From Scilla litardierei (lineage: Eukaryota; Streptophyta; Magnoliopsida; Asparagales; Asparagaceae), in NCBI GenBank assembly GCA_030789695.1, contig CM061141.1, forward strand, positions 169,584,807 through 169,648,806: DNA of 64,000 nt, written 5' to 3'. The position numbers and the translations under genes are program-made. Of this stretch, positions 47,401-60,200 are shown piece after piece; position 1 is the first letter of the stretch; each line of letters starts with the position of its first letter. The notes under the pieces were generated by a model. It saw only the letters and a list, made by a program, of their open reading frames with translations. It was not told the DNA's origin and made no database searches.

Positions 47401-49288
47401 TCAACTGGAAAATAAGAGAAGACAAATTTAGGCAGAAAAATCATGTCATTCAACAAAAAGATTGATATCTTTCATAAAATGTAGAAAATTGCAACAAGCT
47501 CAGAAAATGATATATAAAAATCATTTCAGTTGAAGATGACGATATCCCGGTTACAATGAACATTTTTATAGAAGAAGATGGTGATTTCCCAATTTCGAAT
47601 TTTGTCTTCTCTTATATTTAAGTTGAAGATGGCGATTTCTGGTTCCAACAAACATTTTTTGGCCTAATTTTGTCTTTTTCGATATAATTTAATAAACCGA
47701 TCCACATCTTTCGGAAAATGTGGAAAATAGTCTGGAGCTCATAAATATCCGCAAAAATGTTAGTTGGAACTGGGAGATCGTCAACTTCAACATGAAAAAT
47801 AAGAGAAGACAAAATTAGTCCAAAAATCTAATCATTTAATAAAACGATCCATATCTTCCTGAAAATGTGGACAATAGCCCGAAGCTCAGAAAAATTCGAA
47901 AAAATGTCCTTTGCGACCATCCCATCTTCAACTAAAATATAAGAGAAGACAAAATTAGGCCAAAAAATCATCTTCTATAAAGATCGCCATCTTCAATTGG
48001 AAAATAAGAGAAGACAAACTTTGGTTATAAAAATCATAGTATTTAATAAAAAGATTCTTATCTTTCAAAAATATAAAAAATAGCACCGACCTTGGAAAAA
48101 TCTGCAAAAATGTCTGTTGGAACCGGGAGATCGCTATCTTAAACTTAAAACTAATAGAAGACAAACTTAAGAAATAAAAATCATATCATTTAATAAAAAC
48201 GTCCATATCTTCCATAAAATAAAGAAAATAGCATCAAGCTCAGAATATCCGAAAAAATGTATGTTGGAACCGGGGATCGCTAGGTTCAAATGAAAAATTG
48301 GAGAAGACAAAATTTGGAAATAAAAATCAAATCATTTAATATAAAGATTCTTATTTTCCAAAAATGTAGAAAATATCCCCGAGCTTAGAAAAATCCGCAA
48401 AAATATCTGTCGGAACCGGGAGATCGCTAATTTTTTTTAAAAAAGCCAAAAATAAGCCAAAAATCATTTCATTTACTAAAACTGTCGATATTTTCAGGAT
48501 AATACATAAAATAGCCCAGACTCAGAAAAATCCACAAAAATGTCCGTTGGAACTGGGAGATCGCTATCATCAACCAAAAATATGAGAATATAAATATTTG
48601 TCAAAAAATCAATCATTTAATAAAATGATCGATATATTTCAGAAAATACTAAAACTAGTCTCAAGTCAGAAAAATACGCAAAAATATCAGTTGGAACTGT
48701 GAGACCGCCATCTTCAAGTGAAAAAAAAGAGAAGACAAAGTTAGGCTAGAAAAATTAATCATTTAATAAAAAGATCCATATCTTCTAAAAATGCTGTAAA
48801 TAACTCCAATCTCAGAAAAATCTGCAAAAATGTCCATCGGAACCGAAAGATCACGATTTCCCGGTTCCAACGGGCATTTTTGGCCTAATTTTGTCTTCTC
48901 TGATATTATTTAACAAAACGATCCATATATTTCAGAAAATGTGAAAATAGCCCGCAGCTCAGAAATATCCACAGAAATATCTGTTGAAACTGGGAGATCG
49001 CCAAGTTATACTGGAAAAATAAGAGAAGACAAAATTAGGCCAAAAATCATATCATTTAATAAAACGATCCATATCTTCCAAAAAATGTGGAAAATAACCC
49101 GTAGCTAAGAAAAATGCCCAAATATGTCTGTTGGGACCTAGAGAATGCCATCTTCAATTGAAATATAAGGAGACAATATTAGGCCAAAAAATCAAATTAA
49201 TCAATATAAAGATCACCATCTTCAACTAGAAAATAAGAGAAGACAAACTTAACTTATAAAAATCATATCATTTAATAAAAAGAACCAT
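44426..49288 (-). repeat. 145-bp tandem array, block B, fused to transposase end
   Basis: Thirty-odd monomers, colinear with 18322-23195 (same direction) and, for 45005-49288, with 4611-318 (inverted). Reversed blocks lie at about 45595-45760, 47520-47690 and 48850-48905, spaced near 1.9 kb for the first two. The right end joins CACTA transposase sequence after AAAGAACCAT at 49288. No gene is present. Confidence 0.9.
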
Positions 49289-49299
49289 GGTTGAAAACT

Positions 49300-50785
49300 C
49301 GGCCACAACTTCATCGGCTAAGATTACGTCTTCTTCTTCATCATTATCATCATCTGTAACATCTTCGTATGCATAGACTCTTGGCAGATTTCTAAGAACA
49401 ACCCAAGCATCGTATACCATTATATCTTTTACATAAAACATTGTTTAGCATGGGTAGCAAGCATATACTTGTCATTCTTGTAAATTTCCTTGTTTAGATT
49501 TACAACCCTGTAGCCAAATAGGTCCTTTTGTTTACCCTGCTCACACCAACGAACCTTAAATAACACATGACTAACATCCTTCTGATAGCCATAGAAAATC
49601 TCAACATCATCTTCAACCTGTCCATAGTAGAAGAACTGGCCTTCTTTTGGTTGTTGATCTTTGCTACTTGCATACGATAATTGAGAGAAAGATGAGAAGA
49701 TTCCACTATTCTGCATACATCGTTCCTTCTCGACGTCAATGGAATTAAATCTAAAACCATTGATACAATACCCCCCATAACGATGTATTGTGCTATGAGG
49801 ACCTCTGGCGTAGCTTTGAATGGCATCAGATAGATGTACACCTCCCTCAATTTGTCGTTGAACCTTCATGAAAAAGATAAAAGATATTACTATATTAATA
49901 AGCTCGATATTAATTTTATTATAAGTATATAGTTAACATGTCTAATCTGCGCACATACCTGAATTTTCAACCATCCAGGAAATTCGTTGGAATGTGCGTC
50001 CGCAACTTTTTTGCTAAAAGTTTTGGCATTCAACTTTTTTAATACCTCTATCTTGTGACGACTGCGATACAAATAAAGAAAGCTTGTATAACATTGGATT
50101 TAAACATATACATCATTAAACAGGCAAAATACTCAGCTTTATTCCCTGCGATATAAGTCAAATATCGGTAGATTGTTTAGAACATATGCATGGGCTTGGC
50201 CAAGATCCATCATATTAAATCTTGTGTCCTCCCCCACAATCATTATAGAAGATAACATCCATCACTCTTGGCTTTCGATTGAGCTTTGTTTCAACATCCT
50301 GCAAATAACGAGAGATGAATATCAGAGTCTTGTGTGATGAATAATTTACAGCTATAGAACCTTCATGTTTTGCACGATTGTGCACTAGTTGTTTAATAAA
50401 CCCTAGAAACCTGCAGGTTAAAATCATAAAAATAATTAAATGTATGGCTGTACTGATTGTCTCCATCAAAAAGCATTAAAGTGAATAAGCATATACCTCT
50501 CAACGGAATACATCCACCGATATTGTATTGGTCCTACAATGCGTGCCTCCTGTGCCAGGTGCACAGTGAGATGAACCATGATCATGAAGAAAGATGGCGC
50601 GAAAAGTTTTTCCATATTGCACAGTGTAAGGATGACACGTCTCTCTAACTCCTCAAACTCAGCGACATCTATCACCTTAGAGCACACCTGCTTAAAGAAA
50701 CCACAGAATGGTACCAAAACTGAAGCCAGCCTCTTATCAACATGACGAACTGCAACCGGAAGCATCTGATGCAGCAAAAGATATG
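49300..50785 (-). pseudogene. DUF4218 and DUF4216 part of CACTA transposase with two introns
   Basis: DUF4218 text: LHQMLPVAVRHVDKRLASVL, FELERRVILTLCNMEKLFAP, MVHLTVHLAQEARIVGPIQY. It continues after an 86-nt GT-AG intron (50411-50496) as FLGFIKQLVHNRAKHEGSIA and SRYLQDVETKLNRK. A later exon (FPGWLKIQ) joins DUF4216 across a 95-nt intron (49864-49958). DUF4216 then reads YARGPHSTIHRYGGYCINGF and EIFYGYQKDVSHVLFKVRWC to a TAA after KQCFM. The sequence after that stop has coding sense in another frame, the same lesion as at 165-175. Confidence 0.85.
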
Positions 50786-52260
50786 GTAATCATGGGTTTT
50801 AAAACCGAAAATCTTCCTTTCATTTACATGCACACATCTAGATATATTTGAAGCATATCTATCTGGTGTCTTCAAGGACTTAAGAAACATAAGGAGGTTA
50901 TGGATCTCATATGTAGAAAGTGTAGCACACGATGGTGGCAGTTCGTACTTTTTATTTTCCTTCTGAATGGCCAGCAATCTAGGATGTACCTCTAATTGAT
51001 TTAAATCAAGTCTCGCCTTTAATCCATCTTTCGACTTGGTCGAGTCTTGTAAAATGGTGTCCAAGAGATTTTCACAAATATTCTTTTCTACGTGCATGAC
51101 GTCCAGGCTGTGACGTATTTTCAAACTCATCCAATATGGCAACTGAAAGAAAATACTGAACTTTGTCCATCCAACTGGGAGTATTGTTCCCTCTGTTGTG
51201 TCTTCTTCTGGTCGAGGCTTTCGTTGCTTTCGTGTTCTTGATTTCTCCTTTCTCGTTCTCTTTCCCTTTGCAATCTTCCTTCTCACACCAAGAGGATTCT
51301 CCTTGCTATATCTTTTCTTTCCAAACTTTACTCTAGGCAAAGGATGAAGCACCTCGAATATGTCCTCTCCACTTAGCTGTTTTGGTGCTCCTCTCGATTC
51401 GATTTCACCATCAAATAATCTTCCATGTCTTCTATATTTATGATATGCAATCAACCATCTTCTGTGCTGCCAAAACCATTGCTTATGGCTAAATTTCAAG
51501 TACTTTCCCTCATAGCTTGTCGTGCAAACTGGACATGCAAATTTACCCTTTGTCGACCAACCAGATAGGTTACCATATGTGGGAAAGACATTAATTGTCC
51601 ATAAAACAATTGCCTGTATGCGAAAGTTTTGCTTTGTAAAGGCATCGAATGTGTTCACACCCTCTTCCGATAAAAGCTTCAAATCATCAATCAACGGCTG
51701 CAGGAAAACATCGATATCATTACCCGGTGAATATTTCCCAGGGATCAAGAGTGACAATATCATGTGTGGCTGCTTCATACACATGTGAGGAGGAAGGTTA
51801 TACGGGGTCACCAACACTGGCCATGTTGACCACCCAGAGCTCATCACTCCAAAAGGATTAAATCCGTCGCTTGCGAGACCAAGTCTAATGTTTCGTTGCT
51901 CCCTTGAAAAGTCTGGATAAATTCTATCAATATGCTTCCATGCCTCACAATCCGCAGGATGCCTCAGTTTCCATCATCTACACGTCCGGTTGCGTGCCAT
52001 CGCATTTTCCCAGCCAATTCAGCAGAAATGAATAACCTCTGCAGCCTAGGAATAATTGGGAAATAACAGAGAACCTTTGCAGCAATCTTTTTCTTCTTCT
52101 TTTGGACTGTATGACCTTCCTTATTTGAACATATACTTTGTTGAACTGTCCACTGTGGTACATGACAGGATGGGCATTCATTTAAATCATTTGGGCATGC
52201 ATCAATTTTATTGTAATCGAGCCCTAACGTATCAATGATCTTGCTAGCTTCCTAATGAGT
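50780..52260 (-). pseudogene. TNP2-like core of CACTA transposase
   Basis: The best block is 50780-51847. Readable segments are GLASDGFNPFGVMSSGWSTW, VLVTPYNLPPHMCMK, LLIPGKYSPGNDIDVFLQPL, FACPVCTTSYEGKYL, WMSLKIRHSLDVMHVEKNIC and IHNLLMFLKSLKTPDRYASN. Upstream, KIDACPNDLNECPSCHVPQW-like and RLQRLF text continues the TNP2 domain in shifted frames to about 52260. A single-base loss in a T-run near 50787 shifts the frame before the LHQMLPVAVRHV segment of DUF4218. The presumed start at 51847 is internal, not the real N-terminus. Confidence 0.85.
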
Positions 52261-52860
52261 CGCAGGAATGCTATTCTCACCTCCAGGATTACCCTTCTAA
52301 ACAAATCCAACAACATCTCAAAATGTATAACTGCCATTCCGCTAAGGCTTTAGATATGAAGAAGTCTGATCAAGAATGATAGCCTCGTAAACTCACATCC
52401 TTCGTATAAATCTGACTCGTTGTCGTTCACTAGTTTAATCAAAGTATCGACGTCACTTGATGTCTGTGCATCCTCTGAATAATTATCGGTCGTAAACGAT
52501 GCAACAAGAATGTCTTCTAGCAGGCACCTGTGTCATGTGCATGTTGACCTGCATGCAGTATCCGTGGCTCCGCTTGAAGTATCTCCTCAATTACCACACC
52601 TTCACCGTGGTTACTCCAAAACTTGTAGTGAGGGTCGAATCTGTTTGCAAACAAATGGAAACGAAAAATAACCTTGTGATATTTAAAATTGTTCTAACAT
52701 TTCTTGCACAGACAATAAACATCGAAAGTTGACAATCGTATTGGGTTACTGTTAGAGAACGCTAAAAATTCGTCTATCCCATCTTGGTATCGTTGGTCTT
52801 TATGCTTATATTCATTTGATATTTCCATAAATGACTTGTTAGGAACCACCCGCATCTATA

Positions 52861-54345
52861 ATAAATTTCAAAATGAGATATAAGTTTATTTGATATCACA
52901 CAACTAAGCTGACAAAAAAATCTGAAACACACTGTATAGAAAGCCAACCAAGCAAATACTGACATTCAATGGCTTTCATTTGAGAGTGTTGATTTGCAAC
53001 AGTAAATTTAATTTTGTTGCAGTGAAAATACAACACGTATTTTAACAAATCACAGTGCTGATTTGTTAAACTATATCACGTGTGTCATTGTCATGTTGTA
53101 GTGCCCTTGTGATGATTTGTTAAAATACAAACCATATAATAGGTATGCTATCCATTATATCTACTTTTTTAAAGACATTTCACCATCATTTTTAAGGCAA
53201 TATCTTCATTTCACATGTATTCTTGCTCTTGGCACATATGCCTCTCATACAACTTTATCCCTTCTTTATCAGCTTGTTTATAATGAATCTTTCATCATGA
53301 TTGTGCACTTCTTCACACCAACCATTGTCTTTTCTACTTTTTTTAAGGATACCCATCACCCTTGCAAGGATATCTACCATCTCTAATAGGAAACATCTAC
53401 TCCATGATATGGTGAAATTCCTCCTTTATCATGAACTTCTTGCTATGAATTTTGTTTTGGTCATCAACCATCATGAAGAGACGACAAAAACAAATATATT
53501 TAGATCAACCTCTACCTACATCGATGTCATCATATTTGCCTGTTGAATTTGATTGCAGATATTTTGGCTCATACCATATGTGTACACTTCAATTTTAGAT
53601 CAACATATACTTGTATTTACTGTCTGTACTTATTAGGGAAAATTTATGCCAATATGTTGATTCAACGTCACGTTCTAAGAGGATATCTTAGCTGATTGGG
53701 AGTGCACTTAGTATTAAAACTCTTTCTATGCTTTACAAACTTAATTAGACTTGCATCTTGTTTCATACAAATATTTTAGTACATAGATATTGATATGTAT
53801 GTTGTTTCCCATAAGATTTTTTTCATACAAGGTAATCCAACAATATAATCATAATAACTTAATTATCTAACGCCGACAGAGATTAAACAGACATCTTATA
53901 TTAATTAGTCTTGTTTCCAACAGAATATGCCCACTAATTAATTTTGCATGGGACATGTTAATACAAACACATACTGAAATTAAGCATCATTACAGTCATA
54001 TTTCCCCTACTTATATAAAACTTCCTTCCTTTGCTCATTACTAATTCGTTCGTGATGTATAGCTAATCCAAGGCAGGATTCTTGCTATGGAAGCCAATCT
54101 GGTAGTAGCAACAAATACTTCAATTCTTGAAGCCATAGATTGGCTAATAAGCAATTTTTATACATATGCAATTGACTGGTGACACATAACCAACTAATGT
54201 AAATTTATAGTTTTACAGTTTAAAAAATGCAAATCAAGTAAATATGCAGAATCATTAAAATATAACATGTTTGCATCTTCACTGTCTAGCATCAATATTA
54301 CACCTACAGAACTATTGCTGGTAAAGGTTTCAGTTTATGAGAGCT
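52861..54345. other. Non-coding flank of CACTA relic, no gene recognised
   Basis: AT-rich sequence of about 1.5 kb, presumably the 5' region of the CACTA element and its flank. It has a perfect 12-bp-arm palindrome at 53041-53070 (TTTAACAAATCA, 6-nt loop, TGATTTGTTAAA) and a further TGATTTGTTAAA copy near 53112. Open frames (53117-53386, 53301-53546) show no similarity I recognise and are probably chance. It ends in GAGCT (54341-54345), the expected left target copy of the Tekay element. Confidence 0.5.
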
Positions 54346-57160
54346 TGTAACGCCCCGCTTCCCAAAAGACACCGGAAGCGAGAACGTTACGCGGTCCGCT
54401 TGAACTGGAGCGGTGAAGCTCGAGTTCAATAAGCGTCTGTGATAAAAACACAGAAAAGGGTCCTTGCATTTGCATACTCAGAACAACCAGAACATAATAC
54501 AAATATAAAGATAAAAGCCACATCCAGAGATTAAAAGTTCGTACACGAAATTAAACAGCCACGGCTGGGCTTAAAGTAGCAACAAAGAAACGTACACGAA
54601 AGTAACTACAACGACTGAAAGGAAACTAGGAAAGCAGTAAAGTGTCGGGTGTCCACTAGTCCTCTGCTGGAAGAGGCACTGCGTCGGGTGCGAACTCCTG
54701 ACTCTCCAACTCTGGCGTCTCGTACTGGTCCTCCTGGTACTTAAGCTCTGAACCTGACATACATCCACAAACATGAATGTATGTCAGCTAGGGGTCTGCA
54801 AGAAAAGTTAGCATCCCAAGGCAAAGTATATGACAGATATATGAATTTTAGAAGCAGTAATAATTTAAGAAAAGTGACTGCAGCAATTTAACATTTAACA
54901 ATTCATAGAAACGGAAACGAACAATCCTAGCATGCAGTTCTAGACGGTTGCAAGATTAAGGTTAAGACTTCTTGGAGTTCAATAGCATTTTAATTTCAAG
55001 ATGACCAAGTTAGCGTTGCAATGTCCATGTCAAAGATTCACATCTAATCTAGGGTTCTCGCCTTTAGGTCGTGATGAGAAGGTCGTTCCTCTCACGGGGG
55101 CTTACCGTGATTGACGCTAACCCACCGCGTGCGGGTGGTGCTCTTGAGGAGAGTACCTTTCATACGCCCAGTGGCCGCTCAACCCTAACCCCACCCAAAA
55201 GTTTGCCGGAACACGAGCCGGCCTAGTCGACTCATACGACATCACGATATCACGATACCGCCTTCGAGGCACACGATTTCACGATGTCCATATGGTTAAG
55301 TTTGTCAGGACTCACTGAACTTTACTGTTAACAATATTATAGTTTTATGGTGACAGTTCTACAAAGCGAAAACGGGTCGAACGACCGTTACCGTAATTTT
55401 AAATAATGACGAATATGTCCCGTTTGTTCAACTTGCTACAGGAATGATTTCTTTCTCTTATTGTTTGAAATGGGGATATATCGTATGATATACCGTTGGA
55501 TCCCAAATTTCGTCCTGGTCATTATGGTGTAAATTTTGTACGTCATTTCACGCCTAGTTTTTGAGTTACACAGCAATACATAAAGATGGCGCAACGGTGT
55601 CAAAACTTCAAAAATTCATATAAAATCAAATACTCGCCTGTTTTCGACGTTCTTGGTGTCGTTGGAATCGTCTCGACGTGTACTACACCGTGGAGGGTTT
55701 GGTTCACTGTTTTGGCAGATCATAAAATCAAAATAAGCGTTTCTTGTTCAGGACAGATTTACAACAAACTCCTACGACGTCTAATCACCCAGTTTTCTTA
55801 AGTTTTCTACTTTACGGTGTGGGTTAAGAGTTATAGGGGGTAGATCTACTGACCTGAAGTGTAGCGAGGGATCGGATGACGTCAACGGGCAGTGGCGACG
55901 CGTACGGTTCTGAAACTCCGGTGCCCACGATCCGAACTTGATGCGGCAGCGAGTAACCGGCGGACAGCGGTTGTCAGCGAGCTCCGGGGGCTGTCGACGT
56001 CAGATCTGAGGGTGTGGAGCTGTCGGCTGTGTGTATGGGCCGTGAGAAGCTGCGGTAGGTGCCGTGGAGATGGAGATCGGCTGCCTGGAGTTGTCGGCGT
56101 GAGGAGGAGGAGAGGAGAGGCCATGGGGTTGCTTCCGTGAGAAGGGGGCTCGGTTTGGAATCTCGGGGTGATGGAGGAGCCGTGGAGATGGAGTGAAGGA
56201 GGAGGAGATGGGGGTTGGTCGCGGCTGTGGGGGTTGCAGATCTGGGGAGAGGAAGGAGGATTCCGACGTTTAGGGGGGTGTTGCCGTGGCCTGCGGGATA
56301 GGGGAGGAAGGAAGGAGATTGCTCGTCCTTGAAGAAGAAGGAGAGGGGGTGTTTGGGTTGGTGGTGGCCGCTGCGTGGAGGTGAAAGGCCGGCCGAGCCT
56401 TTAGGTTGCGTGGAGAAAAATGGCAGGCGGCTGTGAACGGCTTGGGGAAGAGAAAAGTAAAGGTAGGGTTCTTTTACTAGGGTTTTATAATAAAAAAAGT
56501 GTAGGGTAGGGCAGCACGTGGGCTTGTTGAGATTTATCTATAGGGTTCTAATTCCTATCATATTATTTGTGTATGAGGTTTGAGAAGGCAGCACATTGCA
56601 CAGGTTATAGGCTTAGGGTTATTTTATTAGTTGTTAGCCTAGGTGTTGTGTCATGCTGTGAAAAGCTTAGGGTTGTTTTCTTTTTATAAAGCAGTAGGTG
56701 TGAGCTTAGGGTTCTAAAGTTTGATGGCCTGGGGGTATAGGTAAACACGTGATGGCTTGGCTTAGGCTGCTATTTGGTTGGGGTCTAGGTTTATTTTGTT
56801 TTGAAAAGAATTAGTTGTTAGAAATTCTGATTTGATTTTTTTTATTATAGGGTTTGAATTCTTTCCCCTTTTTTTTGAAACGTGTGCTCAGTTTGGGTTC
56901 AATTAACAATTGTATTTAACAGTATATAAGTTATTATACATATATTAAGATAATAATAATGACAAATTATTATAAATTTGTGTCTCAGCGTCAAAATTAA
57001 AAAGAATATACCGGGACGATCGCGCCTCCGAGAGGGTCATGAATACTGGGTTCGTACACGCGCCTGAGCTACGGAACAAATTAATACAAAAAAATACGGA
57101 TATACTCACTACAAATGACATACGCGCTAAAATTCGTACAACCGGACAGTGGTCGTTACA
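54346..57160 (-). repeat. 3' LTR of Tekay-like element (2815 bp)
   Basis: Plus strand TGTAACGCCCCGC to GGTCGTTACA; in element sense it begins TGTAACGACC and ends GGGGCGTTACA. The final 29 bases in element sense are identical to the 5' LTR fragment at 61964-61992. There is no gene inside: the antisense frames at 54.3-56.1 kb and the GC-rich tract 55880-56420 show no domain. The length suits Tekay-type LTRs. Confidence 0.88.
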
Positions 57161-57172
57161 TCCTACCCACCT
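57161..57172 (-). other. Polypurine tract of Tekay-like element
   Basis: AAGGTGGGTAGGA-type purine run in element sense immediately precedes the 3' LTR, about 35 bases after the pol stop. It is the expected plus-strand primer site. Confidence 0.65.
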
Positions 57173-57205
57173 TATAGAAAATTCCGCCCTCGGAATTCCT
57201 AACAA

Positions 57206-60200
57206 TCACAGGTCAGGGAACATGTGGGGGTAATGTTCTCTCATCTCATCTTCTCTCTCCCATGTGGACTCTCCTGGCGAGTCATGTCTCCACATCACTC
57301 TAACAAGATCGACAGTCTTATTCTTGAGTATCTTCTGGCGTCTGTCGAGGATCTGCACTGGCTGCTGGTCATACGTCAGATCTGGACGGACGGTGATCTC
57401 AGAGTAGTCAACAGTGTGAGATGGATCGCTGATGTACCGACGGAGCTGAGACACATGGAAGACATCGTGAACACCCTCCAAAGATGGTGGTAAAGCTAAG
57501 CGGTATGCTACCTCGCCAACTCTCTCCAGAACATCTAAGGGTCCGATGTATCTCGGGCTGAGCTTACCACGTTTCCCACAGCGATTCACTCCGCGATTCG
57601 GGGAAATTTTCAGGAAGACATGGTCTCCCGGCTGAAACTCCAGAGGACGCCGTTTAGCATCAGCCCAATGCTTATAACGGTCCTGAGCAATCCGAAGCTT
57701 GTCCCTGATATCTCGAACAACGTCCACAGCTTCGACAATCAACTCCGGTCCCAATAACTCTCTATCTCCAGTGTCGTCCCAGCTCAGGGGCGAACGACAC
57801 TTCCTCCCGTAGAGAGCAGCGAATGGCGCCATGCCACTGCTCGCCTGATAACTGTTGTTGTAGGAAAACTCCACCAGGTGTAGATGATCCTCCCACGAAC
57901 CCTTGAAATCTAGCATGCAAGCTCTGAGCATATCATCTAAGATCTGAATGGTCCGCTCTGACTGGCCATCCGTCTGCGGGTGATACGCAGTGCTGAACTT
58001 CAGACTGGTACCAAGATTTGTCTGCAGACTCTTCCAGAACTGAGATGTGAACCTCGTATCACGATCGGACACGATGCTCACAGGGACTCCATACAGACGC
58101 ACGATCTCCTACACAACATATTTCACATCACTATTGGTACAGAAAAGAGAAATATGAGGAGATGAGTCAGATCATTACCTCCATATTTTTCTTGCCAGTA
58201 TCTCCGTGGATTGTCCTACTCGAAACGGTATGAAGTGCGCAGACTTGGTCAGTCGATCGACGATGACCCAGATTACGTCATTCTATTTGGTGCTCCGAGG
58301 TAAGCCAGTCACGAAGTCCATCGTGATGTGCTGTCATTTCCACTCCGGGATAGGCAGGGGCTGTAGTAGTCCGGCGGTGCGATGATGTTCAGCCTTCACC
58401 TGCTGACACACCAGGTATTTGGCAACACTCCGCGCCATACTTCTCTTCATACCATGTCACCAGAAATTCTGATGAAGATCCTTGTACATCTTCGTACCTC
58501 CAGGATGAATGGAATAAGGCGAACTGTGAGCCTCATTCATCAACTCTTCTCTGATATCTCCCGCAGGCACGCAGATCCTTCTGCCATACCTCAAAGATCC
58601 ATCCTCGTGAATCAGAAAATCTGTCCGGAGTCCGGCTTCGACTTGCTCTCTGATCTTCATCAACTTAGCATCACCAGCTTGAGCACTCTTGATCTGATCA
58701 ACAATCGTCGACTGAATCTGCATGTTCATCAACGACGAAGTGACTCCCGGAAGAACAGCTTCAACATCCATCTCTCGCAGATCCTGCTGCAATCTCCACT
58801 GAGCTGTGAGAATCATCACCTCTGGCAGTCGGCTCAAAGCGTCCGGTACGACATTCACCTTCCCTGGGTGGTACTGAAGGTCGATGTCGTAATCTGCCAT
58901 CAACTCCAACCATATGCGCTGTCTCATATTCAGCTCCTTCTGAGTAAATATGTATTTCAAACTTTTGTGATCAGTGAATATCTTCACTTTCTCACTCAGT
59001 AAGAAATGACGCCAAACCTTTAGTGCAAATATGACAGCGGCGAGTTCCAAATCATGGGTCGGATAGTTCTTCTCATGGACTTTCAACTGTCGCGAAGCAT
59101 AAGCGAATACATGGTTGTGCTGATGTAGAACACAACCAAGCCCCATCCCTGATGCATCACAGAAAATCTCAAAGCCTCCGCTTCTATCCAGAATAGCCAA
59201 TACTGGTGCAGTCGTCAGTCTCTCCTTCAAGGTGGAAAAAGCCTGCTCACAAGATTCTGACCAACTGAACTTGACATCCTTCCGAGTCAATCTCGTCATC
59301 GGCTCAACTATCCTCGAGAAGTCCTTGATAAATCTGGGGTAGTAGCCAGCCAATCCGAGGAAACTCCTGATATCCGAAGCCGATCGCGGTGTAGGCCATT
59401 CACTGACTGCTCTAACCTTCTCCGGATCCACTGAGATGCCGGCTCCTGATACTACATGTCCGAGAAATGCAACTTTGTCCAGCCAGAATTCGCATTTGCT
59501 ATACTTGGCATATAGTCGATGATGACGGAGCGTCTCCAATACCAATCTCAAGTGCTCTGCATGCTCTTCCTCGCTCCTCGAGTACACCAAGATGTCATCT
59601 ATAAAGATCACCATGAACTTGTCGAGGAAGTCGTAAAAGATGAGGTTCATGAGATTCATGAACACAGCAGGAGCGTTGGTCACACCGAACGGCATGACAA
59701 CGAACTCATAGTGCCCGTACTTGGTTCGGAAAGCTGTCTTGGGCACATCATCCTTCTTGACTCTGACCTGATGGTATCCGCTCCGAAGATCTAACTTCAA
59801 AAACACCTTCGATCCACCAAGCTGATCAAAGATATCATCAATACGGGGCAGCGGGTACTTGTTCTTCACAGTGATCTGATTCAACTCCCGATAGTCGATG
59901 CACATCCTCCTCGACCCATCTTTCTTCTTCACCAGCAAGATGGGTGCACCCCAGGGAGACACACTGGGATGAATAAAACCCTTCTGCAGTAGCTCATCCA
60001 ACTGCTTCCTCAGCTCCTCTAGCTCAGCAGGAGCCATACGGTACGGCGCCTTAGAAATCGTTTGAGCTCCTGGCATTAGTTCAATGCCGAACTCCATTGC
60101 TCGATCAGGCGGCAAACCGGAAATGTCCTCAGGGAAGACATCCTCGAAGTCTCGCACTACTGCTGGCTTCTCCGGTTCTGCTATCATAGATGCAACTGTA

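Larger units (their letters stand above)
49289..52860 (-). pseudogene. CACTA (En/Spm) transposase gene, decayed, introns still visible
   Basis: CACTA transposases cut and paste DNA with CACTA-ended inverted repeats. In order on the minus strand: a Transpos_assoc-like N-terminus (52640-52860: YQDGIDEFLAFSNSNPI; FRFHLFANRFDPHYKFWSNH), a linker, TNP2 core, DUF4218, and DUF4216 with an acidic C-terminus. Stops and frameshifts occur throughout, so no functional product is expected. Two canonical introns restore the family sequence when removed (50411-50496 and 49864-49958). No CACTA terminal inverted repeat could be identified on either side. Confidence 0.85.

Noticed and set aside
49289..52860. 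A functional host gene derived from the transposase
   Set aside because: Stops and frameshifts occur in every domain, and the C-terminal lesion is shared with the copy at the left edge.
53090..53100. TAGTG at about 53095 as a CACTA terminal inverted repeat end
   Set aside because: The half-site repeats continue past it on the outside and no matching CACTA end was found elsewhere in the window.
55882..56140. GC-rich frames on both strands inside the Tekay LTR
   Set aside because: No domain, overlapping on both strands, inside the LTR. Treated as composition artefacts.
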